Of a stretch of DNA of 64,000 bases, positions 45,236 to 54,767 are shown piece after piece. Origin of the DNA: JAIPFM01 sp964494325 (GTDB lineage Bacteria; Planctomycetota; Phycisphaerae; Sedimentisphaerales; Anaerobacaceae); assembly GCA_964494325.1 (NCBI GenBank), contig CAZBTJ010000008.1, positions 1 through 64,000 of the forward strand. Direction: 5' to 3'. The translations under genes and the position numbers were made by a program. A model generated the notes under the pieces. The model was not told the origin of the DNA and made no database searches. It worked only from the letters and a program-made list of their open reading frames with translations. Numbering within the stretch: the first letter of the stretch is position 1; every line of letters begins with the position of its first letter.

Positions 45236-47356
45236 TTATTTCATGGCTCGGCTGTAGGCCAACAGAATGTCCAGCAAGTCATCACCGATTTTCTCCCATG
45301 TTTTTTTGCCCACGCCTCGAACTCGCTTGAGTTGCATCCTGGTGACAGGTACTTCATTGGCAATACTGATCATCACCTTCAAGCTCAGGAGCGACTGGGG
45401 CGCCACCTGCGTCTGCTCGGCCTTTTTCTGACGCCAGGCCTTGAGCTGCTCATAGAGGTCAGGATGCGTCACATCCACACCCTTTTCCCGCGCACCAGAG
45501 GCTTTCCGTTTGCCTGGTCCCCGGATGTTAATCGCAGCCTCAGCCCTGACCTTCAGGTAGGTCTTAACAGAAAAGCCGGTGTCGCAGGCCTTCAAACAGG
45601 CCAATTTGAGCTTGATCAGATGTGTCAGTTGATCGATCACCTCTTCGATTGACTTTCGCACGGCCTTGTTGTCTGTTTCCACAACCAGATCTGTCATCGG
45701 GCTCAGGAGAAGGTCCCTGATCTTCTCCTCAAAATACAGACTCCCCTTTATCACGCGTTCCTGCAACAGACCATGGGTTTCTAGATCCGTGGTCTGATCC
45801 GCGCTGATGCCCAGGATTTGTCGATGAAACTTCAAGGCAATGTCACTAATATCACCTCGCACGTTTTGATCAATCTCTTCGAACCAGGACACAGGATTCT
45901 CCGGCAAGGCCACGGCCTGCTCACGCACCCGTTTGATCATCCGTGTCAGGGGCCAGTGAAACGACCTAAAATCAAACAGGTCCAACACCAGCTGTTGCTG
46001 ATAATTGTGTTTGGCAAAGACCAGTTGTTCAGGACCGGGCTGATTGTTTTCAACGTCATGCGTAAAGGACCGCACATCAGAATGAGATTTCACGGCCTGC
46101 GATGTAATACGGGTGCTCAAGACGAGCCCCTCCAGGGTACGGCAACGGCTCAATGCCACATACACTTGACCGTGGGCAAATGCGGCCCGAGCGTCAATAA
46201 TCACCTTGTCAAAAGTCAAACCCTGGCTTTTATGAATAGTAATGGCCCAGGCCAACTTCAGGGGCACCTGGGTAAATGTACCCACCACATCTTCCTGGAT
46301 TTCTTTGGTCTGGTCATTCAGGGTATACTTGGTGTTTTCCCACACCACGGGTGACACCAAAATAACCTCTTCATCCCCGGGGCACTGAACCCGGACAAGC
46401 GTGTCCTCGAACCCCTTGAGCGTGCCAATTTTGCCATTGTAAAACCGCTTTTCCAGGGCCGTGTCATTTTTTACGAACATCACCTGAGCCCCAACCTTGA
46501 GTTGCAGGTGGGCTTCAGTAGGATGCAGATAATCCGAAAAATCACCACTCACCTCTGCCTTGAAAGTCTTGGCTTGACCTGCAAGCTTGGCAAGTTTTGC
46601 CTCGTTGATCCTGTGCGCCTGGGCATTGTGTGTGGTCAGGGTAATCACACCCGTACCCTCTGCCGGCACAAAGTCGGGATGATACTGTTGATCCAGTCTC
46701 TGGCAGGTCTCCACATCCATTCGATTGTCACGAACTCTATTGAGTAGATCAATGAACTTGGGATCGCTTTGACGATAGATGTGCTGCAGCTCAATGCTCA
46801 CAAACCGAGTCTGTTGCAAGGCCAGACTGCTAAAGAAGAATCCTGTCTCGTAATACGGGCTCAGGATGGCCCATTCTTCCTTTTTGATCACTGGTGCCAA
46901 TTGCTGAAGATCCCCGATCATTAACAATTGCACGCCACCAAAGGGTCGAAAACGATCCTTGTATTTGCGAAGGACCGTGTCGATGCCATCCAAAAGATCA
47001 GCCCGTACCATACTGATCTCGTCAATCACCAGCAGATCCAATCCCTTGATGATGTTGATTTTGGTACGGCTAAACTTCCGAACAATGGCCTGGCCCTGAC
47101 TGTCCGTGGGGCTGCCAGACACAGAAGGAATCAAGGGACCAAAGGGCATCTGAAAAAAGGAGTGTATGGTCACTCCACCGGCATTCATGGCTGCCACGCC
47201 AGTCGGGGCCACAACAATCATACGTTTGGTACAGCACGCCTTGAGGCCATGCAGGAATGTCGTTTTTCCGGTACCGGCCTTGCCCGTCAGGAATATGTGT
47301 TCGCCGGTCCAATGGACATACTCATGGGCCAGTTTAAGTTGTGGATTTTCTGCCAT
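45236..47356 (-). CDS. Pif1-like superfamily 1 helicase with HRDC domain
   Basis: 706 residues from the ATG (a TTG two codons earlier is possible). Walker A GKAGTGKTTF is at about residues 25-34, Walker B LLVIDEISMV, then GVQLLMIGDLQQLAPV and the late motif AITIHKSQGLTFDKV with VALSRCRT, all typical of Pif1/RecD-like 5'-3' helicases. The C-terminal 80 residues form an HRDC domain (SLLSLKVMISIANEVPVT, VRGVGKKTWEKIG), a nucleic-acid-binding module of RecQ-type proteins. This combination is common in Bacteroidetes and relatives. It probably acts at G-quadruplexes or stalled forks. Confidence 0.9.
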   Translation of the reverse strand: MAENPQLKLAHEYVHWTGEHIFLTGKAGTGKTTFLHGLKACCTKRMIVVAPTGVAAMNAGGVTIHSFFQMPFGPLIPSVSGSPTDSQGQAIVRKFSRTKINIIKGLDLLVIDEISMVRADLLDGIDTVLRKYKDRFRPFGGVQLLMIGDLQQLAPVIKKEEWAILSPYYETGFFFSSLALQQTRFVSIELQHIYRQSDPKFIDLLNRVRDNRMDVETCQRLDQQYHPDFVPAEGTGVITLTTHNAQAHRINEAKLAKLAGQAKTFKAEVSGDFSDYLHPTEAHLQLKVGAQVMFVKNDTALEKRFYNGKIGTLKGFEDTLVRVQCPGDEEVILVSPVVWENTKYTLNDQTKEIQEDVVGTFTQVPLKLAWAITIHKSQGLTFDKVIIDARAAFAHGQVYVALSRCRTLEGLVLSTRITSQAVKSHSDVRSFTHDVENNQPGPEQLVFAKHNYQQQLVLDLFDFRSFHWPLTRMIKRVREQAVALPENPVSWFEEIDQNVRGDISDIALKFHRQILGISADQTTDLETHGLLQERVIKGSLYFEEKIRDLLLSPMTDLVVETDNKAVRKSIEEVIDQLTHLIKLKLACLKACDTGFSVKTYLKVRAEAAINIRGPGKRKASGAREKGVDVTHPDLYEQLKAWRQKKAEQTQVAPQSLLSLKVMISIANEVPVTRMQLKRVRGVGKKTWEKIGDDLLDILLAYSRAMK

Positions 47357-47397
47357 TAACAATTCTCACGGGTTCAGGACAATTCTCGGTTTCTTTT

Positions 47398-47565
47398 CTA
47401 GGAGTGTGTCGGAGAATCCGGCGTTAAGGCCCGAGAGCGAGCCATTTTAATCTCTGGCAAGGACGGCGAAGCAGCCTATGTTGGTTTTATAGGCGATACA
47501 GCCGGACGCAGTCCAGAGATTAAAAGGGCCGCTCGAAGCCAGTCCGGTTCTCCGACAAGCTCCTG
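47398..47565. repeat. 168-base imperfect palindrome
   Basis: Complementary arms: gtcggagaatccgg (47408-47421) with ccggttctccgac (47544-47556), and tttaatctctgg (47445-47456) with ccagagattaaa (47513-47524), around a loop of about 55 bases. The outer ends (tctaggag / ctcctgg) also pair. It lies in the gap between the divergent helicase and 528-residue genes. It could be a miniature mobile element or a structured RNA; it is non-coding. Confidence 0.75.
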
Positions 47566-47676
47566 GTCAGTGTTCACGGACCAATATACCCAATGGGACG
47601 ACTGTTGTGAAGCCTATTGCAGTGAACAAGATCGTCTCTATTTGGACCTTGCTTTTCTGGACACAATTGGTACTCT

Positions 47677-49263
47677 GTGAGCCTTATGGAAAATAGTATA
47701 ACAACCTTGTGTCGAGACGTTTCCAGATTGACAAGTGCGGGTGACCTGCTCAGTCAAGCTGGAACCTATCTCATGAGAAAGAGCCCGCGTGCCACACTCT
47801 GGACTGCGGGTATCTCTTCCTCTGGCTTTTTATCCAATTTCATTGGCCTGAACGGTTTTACCGCAATGCAGGCAGTGGCGGCGCCCCTGATCGTAGGTAG
47901 CGGCATGCTCTCACTGGGTGCGTGCTTGAAATTTATCCCCTCGAAACTATGGCGCCAACTTGAAGACATTGCCCAGGCCAATGACCTGAATCTCATGGAA
48001 GACTATCGTAAATCGCTTTGTGTCAGCCATCTGAATCTTTTGTGGGACAAGGTATTTTCCTATGAAGCACGCCTCCACTATACGCCCCAGGCGCAGCAAG
48101 AAGAACACTCTGGAATTCTTGAATTCAAAGACCGTATTAGCCACAACCTGAATCAATGGAGTCCCGATATTCTCACGCACCTCGGCGCCATTTCAGGTCA
48201 GGACAAGGCCGATCTTGTTCTAGCTCTCGTCACAGAACGGCCCTTGAGCTGCAACCTGGAAAAATCACGTGAAGGCTTCCTGATTTCAAGCCTATATGCG
48301 ATGCGTCACGCCATGGCACAATCCACTCAGACCCATACCATTGGATTTCGTCTGAACCTATACGAAGACTATTGTGACGGCGCCTGTTTTGACAAGAGTG
48401 ATGACATGCTCTTTCAACAATTCAAAGGCCATACTTGCCTGACTGACATCAAAAAACAGGCTCATTTTTCCGGCCTGAAAGCGATTCTCTACACCCCCTC
48501 TTCGATTGGACATCGTCTCTGGTTCACCCTGGTGACACGCAAGGTCTCGGCCGGGGTAGGCAGAGCCGTACGCAGCCTCAACCAAACCTATGAGACAGAT
48601 CGGTTCAATGCTCAGGTTCTGCTCTGGCCTGGCGAAGAACATGCCGAATGGCTCAAATCCATGCCCAATGCAAAACAGGAAATACTCACGTTGCGTCGTC
48701 AAATACTCCAGAGCGCATTGGGCAGCACCTACGAAAACGCAGAACACGTGCTGAATCGCATGTTGCTTCCGGGATTAAAACAGGCCATGGACTTACGCAT
48801 GCTGTTTGATTACGAATATTGCGACCAAAGCCTGGACTGCATCGCACGGGATACGCAACAGACCATCACAGATCATGCGCTGGCCGACTTAAAGGCAATA
48901 GGATGTCAGGGACATGCATTAGAGAAGAAACAGGCGTTTCTCACCCAGGCTGTCTCATCCATGGCGTCATTCATGACCTATCTCAAAAGCAGTGCCTATG
49001 CCTCAGTTTTGGAAGATGCCGAAACCCTTCGAGCCGTTAAAATCATGTTCCACAGTAATCAAGATCAGATTCACAAGCTTTTCAAAACACCAGAGACCGA
49101 AGAAGCCAGGCAACGCCTGCCCCAGCTGATTCGCCATGCCACAGACCACAAAACACAAACGACATGCAGACTCATGGCCATACGCATGCATTGTCAACTG
49201 GCGCAACTCCAGATCCAGGAATACAAAACACTGGTCAAGACGCTTGGGTATGATCCATCATAA
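47677..49263 (+). CDS. Unrecognised 528-residue protein with N-terminal membrane segment
   Basis: No family was recognised. The GTG start (or ATG at 47686) is followed by a mainly hydrophobic segment at about 40-90 (SSSGFLSNFIGLNGFTAMQAV then AAPLIVGSGMLSLGACLKF), which may be one or two membrane helices. The rest is soluble and mostly helical, with many Gln, Leu and His and several Cys. Residues about 200-250 (HTIGFRLNLYEDYCDGACFD) look like a folded core. It has no obvious catalytic motif. Divergent from the helicase, with the 168-base palindrome between them; followed by the DUF1294 gene 52 bases later. Confidence 0.7.
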   Translation: MSLMENSITTLCRDVSRLTSAGDLLSQAGTYLMRKSPRATLWTAGISSSGFLSNFIGLNGFTAMQAVAAPLIVGSGMLSLGACLKFIPSKLWRQLEDIAQANDLNLMEDYRKSLCVSHLNLLWDKVFSYEARLHYTPQAQQEEHSGILEFKDRISHNLNQWSPDILTHLGAISGQDKADLVLALVTERPLSCNLEKSREGFLISSLYAMRHAMAQSTQTHTIGFRLNLYEDYCDGACFDKSDDMLFQQFKGHTCLTDIKKQAHFSGLKAILYTPSSIGHRLWFTLVTRKVSAGVGRAVRSLNQTYETDRFNAQVLLWPGEEHAEWLKSMPNAKQEILTLRRQILQSALGSTYENAEHVLNRMLLPGLKQAMDLRMLFDYEYCDQSLDCIARDTQQTITDHALADLKAIGCQGHALEKKQAFLTQAVSSMASFMTYLKSSAYASVLEDAETLRAVKIMFHSNQDQIHKLFKTPETEEARQRLPQLIRHATDHKTQTTCRLMAIRMHCQLAQLQIQEYKTLVKTLGYDPS

Positions 49264-49315
49264 AACCAACCCGAAACCCGTACTTTGTATAACGTGTAAA
49301 AGTTGAACAAGACCT

Positions 49316-49624
49316 ATGGATTGGATAAAGCAACATATACCCATGACCCTATTGGGTTTGTACCTATTGAGCATCAACGGAATTACGTTTGTTCAATATG
49401 GCTGGGACAAACACCAGGCAAAAAAACAGAAACGCCGCATTCCAGAGAAACGGCTTCACATTCTGGCCCTGATAGGTGGCACACCCGGCGCCCTTCTGGG
49501 ACAACTCACGTTCAGGCACAAGACCAAGAAAAAACGCTTTCAAGTGGTGTTCATTGGGATTGTGGTACTACAACTGGCTCTGATTGCCGCAGGGCTATAT
49601 CTGAACTGGAAAGTCAAAAGCTAA
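49316..49624 (+). CDS. DUF1294-family small membrane protein
   Basis: 102 residues with two or three transmembrane segments (about 8-28 and 80-98, plus a middle one). YGWDKHQAKKQKRRIPEKRLHILALIGGTPGALLGQ is the DUF1294 (COG3326) signature: a basic loop and a Gly-rich second helix. Function unknown. Downstream is a hairpin shared with the converging pntB gene. Confidence 0.9.
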   Translation: MDWIKQHIPMTLLGLYLLSINGITFVQYGWDKHQAKKQKRRIPEKRLHILALIGGTPGALLGQLTFRHKTKKKRFQVVFIGIVVLQLALIAAGLYLNWKVKS

Positions 49625-49657
49625 CAGCTGAGGGGTGAAGCTACAGTGAAGATAAGA

Positions 49658-49690
49658 AGGCAGAATGAGTGAAAAACACCCACTCTGCCT
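49658..49690. terminator. Possible bidirectional terminator between DUF1294 and pntB
   Basis: An imperfect stem, aggcagaatgagtg (49658-49671) with acccactctgcct (49678-49690), lies between two converging genes. The U runs are weak on both strands. Confidence 0.45.
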
Positions 49691-49696
49691 GTGAAT

Positions 49697-51106
49697 CTAA
49701 CTTTTAAACTCTGACACCAATTCACCAATGGTGGCCTTGGCATCACCGAACAGCATGCGTGTGTTGTCCTTGAAGAACAAGGGATTGTCCACACCGGCAA
49801 AGCCAGGATTCATGGAGCGTTTGAGCACAATACAAGTGCGTGCTCGGTCCACGTCAATAATGGGCATACCCCACAAGGGACTTTTTTCATCTTCACGTGC
49901 CGCTGGATTGACCACATCATTGGCCCCAATTACAATGGCCACATCGGTCATTTCCATGGTGGGATTGACGTCCTGCGGTTCCACCAGCATTTCATACGGC
50001 ACATTGGCCTCTGCCAACAAGACATTCATATGGCCCGGCATACGACCTGCCACAGGATGAATGCAGTATTTGACGTCAGCGCCATTGGCCTCCAGCATTT
50101 CACCCAATTCGCGTACCCCGTGCTGGGCCTGAGCAGCAGCCATGCCATAGCCCGGTACAAAAACCACGCTGCTGGCCGCTTCCAGTATGAGATAGGCATC
50201 CTGGCTACTCACAGGCTTGGCCTCGCCCTGATAACCCGCTGCCTGATCCGTATCGGCCACAGCACCAAAACCGCTGAACAACACATTGCTCAGAGACCGG
50301 TTCATGGCCTTGCACATGATATTGGTCAGGATCAGACCTGAGGCACCCACCAGGGAGCCGGACACAATCAGCACATTGTTGCTGATAATAAACCCTGCTG
50401 CACAGGCGGCCAAACCGGAGTAGCTATTGAGCAAACAGATCACCACGGGCATGTCTGCTCCACCAATGCTAATGGTAGACAATACGCCCAATGCCATGGC
50501 CAGCGCCACAGTCAGGAGCAACAACACATACATCCCAGGTCCGCCCGCAGCCAAAGTCTGCCTACAGAAGAAGATGCCAATGCCCACAATGGCCACCAGA
50601 ATACCACTGTTGACCAGATTCTGTCCTTTATACCGAATCGGCTTTCCAGTCAGCACGCCAGCCAATTTGCCATAGGCAATCAAGCTGCCAGAAAATGTCA
50701 CGCCACCAATCAGAACGGTAAGATAAATGGCCACCATCGTGAACAAGGCCATATCCACGGGTAAAGCAATCGCCCAATTCGAATGAAACTCGGACCAACC
50801 CACCAGTAAACTGGCCAGACCGCCAAACCCATTAAACAGTCCCACCATTTGAGGAATCGACGTCATCTGCACCAGGCGTGCGGACACACACCCCACCACC
50901 ACGCCGATGCCAGCGCCTACCAGAATCCAAATGACAGGAATCGACTTCATGGCCGTTAGAGTGATCACAATGGCCAACAGCATACCCATAGAAGAGATAA
51001 GATTGCCCTTCCGTGCCGTGGCCGCTGAGCTGAGCATCTTGAGACCGACCACAAACAGAATGGCAGCACCAATGTAAAGTATTCCACGAATTAACTCGGC
51101 ATTCAT
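49697..51106 (-). CDS. pntB: NAD(P) transhydrogenase subunit beta
   Basis: 469 residues. The first 260 contain about nine transmembrane helices (domain II), then the NADP-binding domain III with the Gly-rich FVPGYGMAAAQAQHGVRELGEMLEANG, PVAGRMPGHMNVLLAEANVPYE and GANDVVNPAA motifs. Together with the alpha subunits it couples hydride transfer between NADH and NADP to proton movement, mainly making NADPH. The start overlaps the pntA2 stop (ATGA), so the pair is translationally coupled. Confidence 0.96.
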   Translation of the reverse strand: MNAELIRGILYIGAAILFVVGLKMLSSAATARKGNLISSMGMLLAIVITLTAMKSIPVIWILVGAGIGVVVGCVSARLVQMTSIPQMVGLFNGFGGLASLLVGWSEFHSNWAIALPVDMALFTMVAIYLTVLIGGVTFSGSLIAYGKLAGVLTGKPIRYKGQNLVNSGILVAIVGIGIFFCRQTLAAGGPGMYVLLLLTVALAMALGVLSTISIGGADMPVVICLLNSYSGLAACAAGFIISNNVLIVSGSLVGASGLILTNIMCKAMNRSLSNVLFSGFGAVADTDQAAGYQGEAKPVSSQDAYLILEAASSVVFVPGYGMAAAQAQHGVRELGEMLEANGADVKYCIHPVAGRMPGHMNVLLAEANVPYEMLVEPQDVNPTMEMTDVAIVIGANDVVNPAAREDEKSPLWGMPIIDVDRARTCIVLKRSMNPGFAGVDNPLFFKDNTRMLFGDAKATIGELVSEFKS

Positions 51107-51417
51107 GCGGCGCCTCCCTTCTTATCTTTGCTCTTAAACATCTTGAGCATACGATCTGTCACAAGGTAGCCGCCCACAACATTGATCATGGCAAGCGCCA
51201 CAGCCAGGGTCCCCAGGATAGTGACCACCAGGCCACTGCCTTCATGCCCCAGGGCCAGAAGTGCGCCCACAATGGTAATCCCAGAAATGGCATTTGACCC
51301 GGACATCAAGGGCGTATGCAACTGGGATGGTACTTTTTTGATCAGCTCCACACCCAGAAGCATGGCCAGAATAAACACAAAGAATAACAGAGACATAGTC
51401 TGAGGTGTCAAGTTCAT
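51103..51417 (-). CDS. pntAB: NAD(P) transhydrogenase subunit alpha part 2
   Basis: 104 residues with three to four transmembrane helices, the small membrane alpha-2 subunit found when PntA is split in two genes, as in Rhodospirillum. HTPLMSGSNAISGITIVGAL is the family motif. AGGAGTT precedes the start. It ends inside the pntB start codon. Confidence 0.94.
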   Translation of the reverse strand: MNLTPQTMSLLFFVFILAMLLGVELIKKVPSQLHTPLMSGSNAISGITIVGALLALGHEGSGLVVTILGTLAVALAMINVVGGYLVTDRMLKMFKSKDKKGGAA

Positions 51418-51440
51418 AGAGTGAACTCCTATTTCTAAAA

Positions 51441-51517
51441 AAGGTTCACGGTTCGCAGTTCCAGATTCACGGTTAAGTCAGAGCGCTGGTTTTTCCAGCC
51501 ACCAACCGTGAGCAGTT
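51441..51517. repeat. Palindromic spacer inside the pnt operon
   Basis: The words ttcacggtt occur twice (51445-51453 and 51466-51474) and inverted as aaccgtga (51504-51511). A small hairpin gctgg/ccagc (51485-51499) sits between. It lies in the 107-base gap between pntAA and pntAB and is non-coding. Confidence 0.55.
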
Positions 51518-51524
51518 ACCCTTA

Positions 51525-52667
51525 TTAGTTCGAAACCGCCTCTACTTTCTTGAGCATGGGATGAACAATTTCCCCATTGTGGGTCAAGAGGCAACCCTGA
51601 ATGATTTCATCTTCACGGTTGAGCACAAACTGTTTGGCCTCTTTATCCCAGAAATGGGTGACCAGATGGCACAGATTACTGGAGAACATCTGACTGGCAG
51701 GCACAGGCACCATACGCTGCAACTCTGGCAGGCCAATAATTGTCACACCCTTGCGATCAACCTCTTCACCCAGCCTAGAAGCCTCCACATTCCCCCCCGT
51801 CTCCACAGCCATATCCACCACCAGACTGCCCGGCTGCATGGCGTCGAGCATCTCGTGGGTCACGATTAACGGGGCTTTTCTACCAAACACCTTGGCCGTG
51901 GTAATGACCACGTCGGACAGTCCACATTGCTTGGCCATGGCCGCCCGTTGGATTTGGATCTGTTCATCGGTCAACTGTTTTGCATAGCCATCCTTGGTCT
52001 TGCCCGTGTCACCCAGATCGATCCGAAGGGGCTTGGCACCCAGCGACAATATTTGCTCCTGGGCCTCCGGCCTCACATCAAAGGCCTCCACACGCGCCCC
52101 CAGACGCTTGGCCGTGGCAATCGCCTGCAATCCGGCCACGCCTACCCCAATAATAAACACACGGGCCGGCTGAATGGTACCTGCAGGCGTCATCATCATG
52201 GGGAAGATCTTTTTCTGACGTTCCGCAGCCAGAACAACCGACACATATCCGGCCAGGTTCGCTTGCGAACTCAACACATCCATTTTCTGTGCGATCGTGG
52301 TACGAGGAATCATCTCAAGGCTGATCCCACTGACCCCGGCATCGGCCATCGCCCTGACCAATTCAGTATTATTAAAGGGATCCAGGTTGCTCACATGTAC
52401 CGCACCTTTTTTGAGGCCAGCCAACTCATCGCCCCTGGGGATGCTCATGCGAAGCACCAGATCGGCCTCTTTCAATGCAGTCTTTCGGCCCCTGGTCACA
52501 GTGGCACCGGCCTGGGTGTAAACCTCATCCGAAATATGAATGGACTTGCCAATCCCCACCTCCACAGTCACTTCTGCACCCAGTTGCACCAATTTCCCGA
52601 CATCAACGGGCAACATCGGCACCCGGGTCTCTTCAACGCCTGCTTCTTTCACAACGAATAACTTCAT
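51525..52667 (-). CDS. pntAA: NAD(P) transhydrogenase subunit alpha part 1
   Basis: 380 residues, the soluble NAD(H)-binding domain I of transhydrogenase, related to alanine dehydrogenase. KEAGVEETRVPMLP opens the protein, GVGVAGLQAIATAKRLGARVEAFDVR is the Rossmann signature, and GYAKQLTDEQ is the mobile-loop region. The gene leads the pntAA-pntAB-pntB operon. The 107-base spacer to pntAB holds a palindromic repeat. Confidence 0.96.
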   Translation of the reverse strand: MKLFVVKEAGVEETRVPMLPVDVGKLVQLGAEVTVEVGIGKSIHISDEVYTQAGATVTRGRKTALKEADLVLRMSIPRGDELAGLKKGAVHVSNLDPFNNTELVRAMADAGVSGISLEMIPRTTIAQKMDVLSSQANLAGYVSVVLAAERQKKIFPMMMTPAGTIQPARVFIIGVGVAGLQAIATAKRLGARVEAFDVRPEAQEQILSLGAKPLRIDLGDTGKTKDGYAKQLTDEQIQIQRAAMAKQCGLSDVVITTAKVFGRKAPLIVTHEMLDAMQPGSLVVDMAVETGGNVEASRLGEEVDRKGVTIIGLPELQRMVPVPASQMFSSNLCHLVTHFWDKEAKQFVLNREDEIIQGCLLTHNGEIVHPMLKKVEAVSN

Positions 52668-52990
52668 TTGAACTCCTTAAAACACGGATTATGTGGCTTA
52701 TGCTTTTTAAGTGCAGATCAGATTTCCGTTATTACACGCAGCAAACAACACAATCACGCCCCTGTCAAGTGTATTTAAATCCCAGTACGTGGGTCAATTC
52801 AGTCAAGTTCAGGAAAGGGGCTGTTTTGGGGGGAAGATGCCAAATAAAAACAGATTGAAGCGGTTTTAAACCCGTGGACTAACCCTGTTTTTTTGACCTG
52901 AAACAGACACTTTTACGTGGCATAGCTGGAGTGCGATCTTGCCTTGTGAGAACTGAGAACTTGAAGTCTGCAAAGCTTGAGTTACGGCAT
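52668..52990. other. Intergenic region upstream of the pnt operon
   Basis: These 323 bases lie between the pnt operon and the kinase gene, both on the minus strand. They hold the pnt promoter and the kinase 3' end. No strong promoter, terminator or small gene was recognised. Confidence 0.4.
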
Positions 52991-53830
52991 TCATCTTGCC
53001 CTGGCAGCTTCCCTTTGCGCCGTCCTCTCACGGACCTGACGAATCAATGACAGGTGATGGCTCTTATCAATACCTCCGGCCTGACAATAGGCGTGGAAAA
53101 ATCTCCAGCGGTCTGAGTCGGTTAGATTTTTCACAAAGAGATGAAGCTGCACCAGGTTTTTGATGCGGCGTCTTTCAGGTAGGATACCAAACTGGACCGT
53201 GCGTTCGTTGTCGAGCAGCCAAAACCGCCAGGTATCACCTGCCTCCTGAACCAGAACATTGCCTACACGCAGATCACCATGAAAGATCCCATGACCATGC
53301 AACCGCCCGATTTCGCAACCCAAAGTCTGAAGAAACCGTCTTCTTCTAGCCAGTCCCTCAATGCCATTAAAGTACAGATTCAGAGCAATCGCATCCGTCA
53401 CGGCCAGGGTCACAGTAGAACTAGCCCTACAATAGGGAAGATTGCGAAGCCCTGGCACATGGGCCAACCACGGACGGTAACACGCAGTGGCAATCACGAC
53501 AGGACACCCAAATCCATATCGGATCAGCATGGCAGACGCCGCATGATTTCGTCTGGCACGACCGGCCCGGACCAAATGCTTGAGTCGGTCTACCACGGAT
53601 CGATACAGGTACTTCTTCACATACACGGGATAGGTAGCACCTTCAGCCTCTACAAACCCAGTGAACACCCGTGCGTAGGGTGAAGCCTGAACAGGCTCAA
53701 GCGTCGCAGTCTCTGGCACAAACACCGCCAAATTCACAATAGATCTAGGGTAGCTCCGGTGCGCATACACAACCCATCCCCCATGGGCATAGGTTTGATA
53801 TGGGTCACTTTGGCCTTTCTTGACTGTCAT
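52991..53830 (-). CDS. WaaP/Kdo-kinase-like lipopolysaccharide kinase
   Basis: 279 residues from an ATG preceded by TAGGA at a spacing of 8; the longer ORF (to 53956) adds 42 residues with no family match. The small protein-kinase-like fold has VYVKKYLYRS (ATP-binding Lys), GHGIFHGDLRVGNVLV (catalytic Asp in an HGDL loop in place of HRD) and FWLLDNERTVQ (metal-binding Asp). Such proteins phosphorylate Kdo or heptose of lipopolysaccharide core, or another glycolipid in planctomycetes. The substrate is uncertain. It lies alone. Confidence 0.8.
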   Translation of the reverse strand: MTVKKGQSDPYQTYAHGGWVVYAHRSYPRSIVNLAVFVPETATLEPVQASPYARVFTGFVEAEGATYPVYVKKYLYRSVVDRLKHLVRAGRARRNHAASAMLIRYGFGCPVVIATACYRPWLAHVPGLRNLPYCRASSTVTLAVTDAIALNLYFNGIEGLARRRRFLQTLGCEIGRLHGHGIFHGDLRVGNVLVQEAGDTWRFWLLDNERTVQFGILPERRRIKNLVQLHLFVKNLTDSDRWRFFHAYCQAGGIDKSHHLSLIRQVRERTAQREAARAR

Positions 53831-54031
53831 CGGCTGCATCCTACGCGAAAAATCACAAAACTGGCCAGAGAAACTCCCGGGTTTCCATGAAATGTTGCAT
53901 CTGCTGAACGCTCTGCTATGACTTACGTGCCACTGCTTCGATTGTATTAAAGGCATTGTGGGGCGTAAGAATCACATGGTCCTTTTTGGAAAGTGCCAGA
54001 AACCATTAACCAGAAACCCAGAGCTGAACCG

Positions 54032-54598
54032 CTATTTGTTCAACTTTTTGAGCAGCCAGGCCATGTTTTCGCCCAAGTTTTGCATGTTCTTCATGCCTTC
54101 GTCATCATTCAGCGATTCGCCTTTGGCCAGGCCCAACCCAAAATTCCAGTAGGTTGACCCGATCATGATCATCTGGTTGATCTGGGCCATACGGAGTATG
54201 GCATCGTATGTCGGCACTGCCCCGCCACGGCGAACCGCCACAACCCCTGCCATGGGCTTTCGAATCAGTTTACCTGTCACACGACCCAAAAAGCCCACGC
54301 GATCCAAAAAAGCCTTGGCCTCGGCAGTCACATTGGCAAAGTACGTGGGTGACCCCACCAAAATGGCGTCGGCCTCGCAAGCCGTGTCAAACCACGTATT
54401 CAGATCATCATTTTGCACACAACGCCCCCCATTCTTGGTACATCCAAAACACCCAGTACAGCCACGCAGCGCTTTTCTCGCAATGTCTATGCGCTCGCAC
54501 CCAATGCCCTTCTCCCGAAGCACGCCAAACACGGTTTCAATCATCTGCTGGGTATTCCCATTGGGCCGAGGCGACCCATTAAATGCGACAACCTTCAT
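54032..54598 (-). CDS. NADPH-dependent FMN reductase / iron-sulfur flavoprotein-like
   Basis: 188 residues with a flavodoxin-like fold. GSPRPNGNTQQMIE is the FMN phosphate loop. CTGCFGCTKNGGRC carries closely spaced Cys residues, as in archaeal-type iron-sulfur flavoproteins, where they bind a 4Fe-4S cluster. LVGSPTYFANVTAEAKAF is the second flavin contact. It probably moves electrons between NAD(P)H or ferredoxin and an unknown acceptor. AGGAGTTG precedes the ATG. Confidence 0.88.
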   Translation of the reverse strand: MKVVAFNGSPRPNGNTQQMIETVFGVLREKGIGCERIDIARKALRGCTGCFGCTKNGGRCVQNDDLNTWFDTACEADAILVGSPTYFANVTAEAKAFLDRVGFLGRVTGKLIRKPMAGVVAVRRGGAVPTYDAILRMAQINQMIMIGSTYWNFGLGLAKGESLNDDEGMKNMQNLGENMAWLLKKLNK

Positions 54599-54767
54599 AG
54601 TTTCAACTCCTTACAAAACGATATTATTCAAAATGAGAACGCGTGATTGTCGCCGATTAAATCCTGTTTGGCAACCAGGAATGCTGATTTGAACCTCTGT
54701 TATGCCTGACGAACCAGCACAGTGCGCAAGAAAATGGGTATCTGGGCCGATTTTGGAACTTTTCCCT

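Noticed and set aside
52991..53956. Longer start of the WaaP-like kinase at 53956
   Set aside because: The extra 42 residues show no match to the family and lack a good ribosome site; the ATG at 53830 has TAGGA 8 bases upstream.
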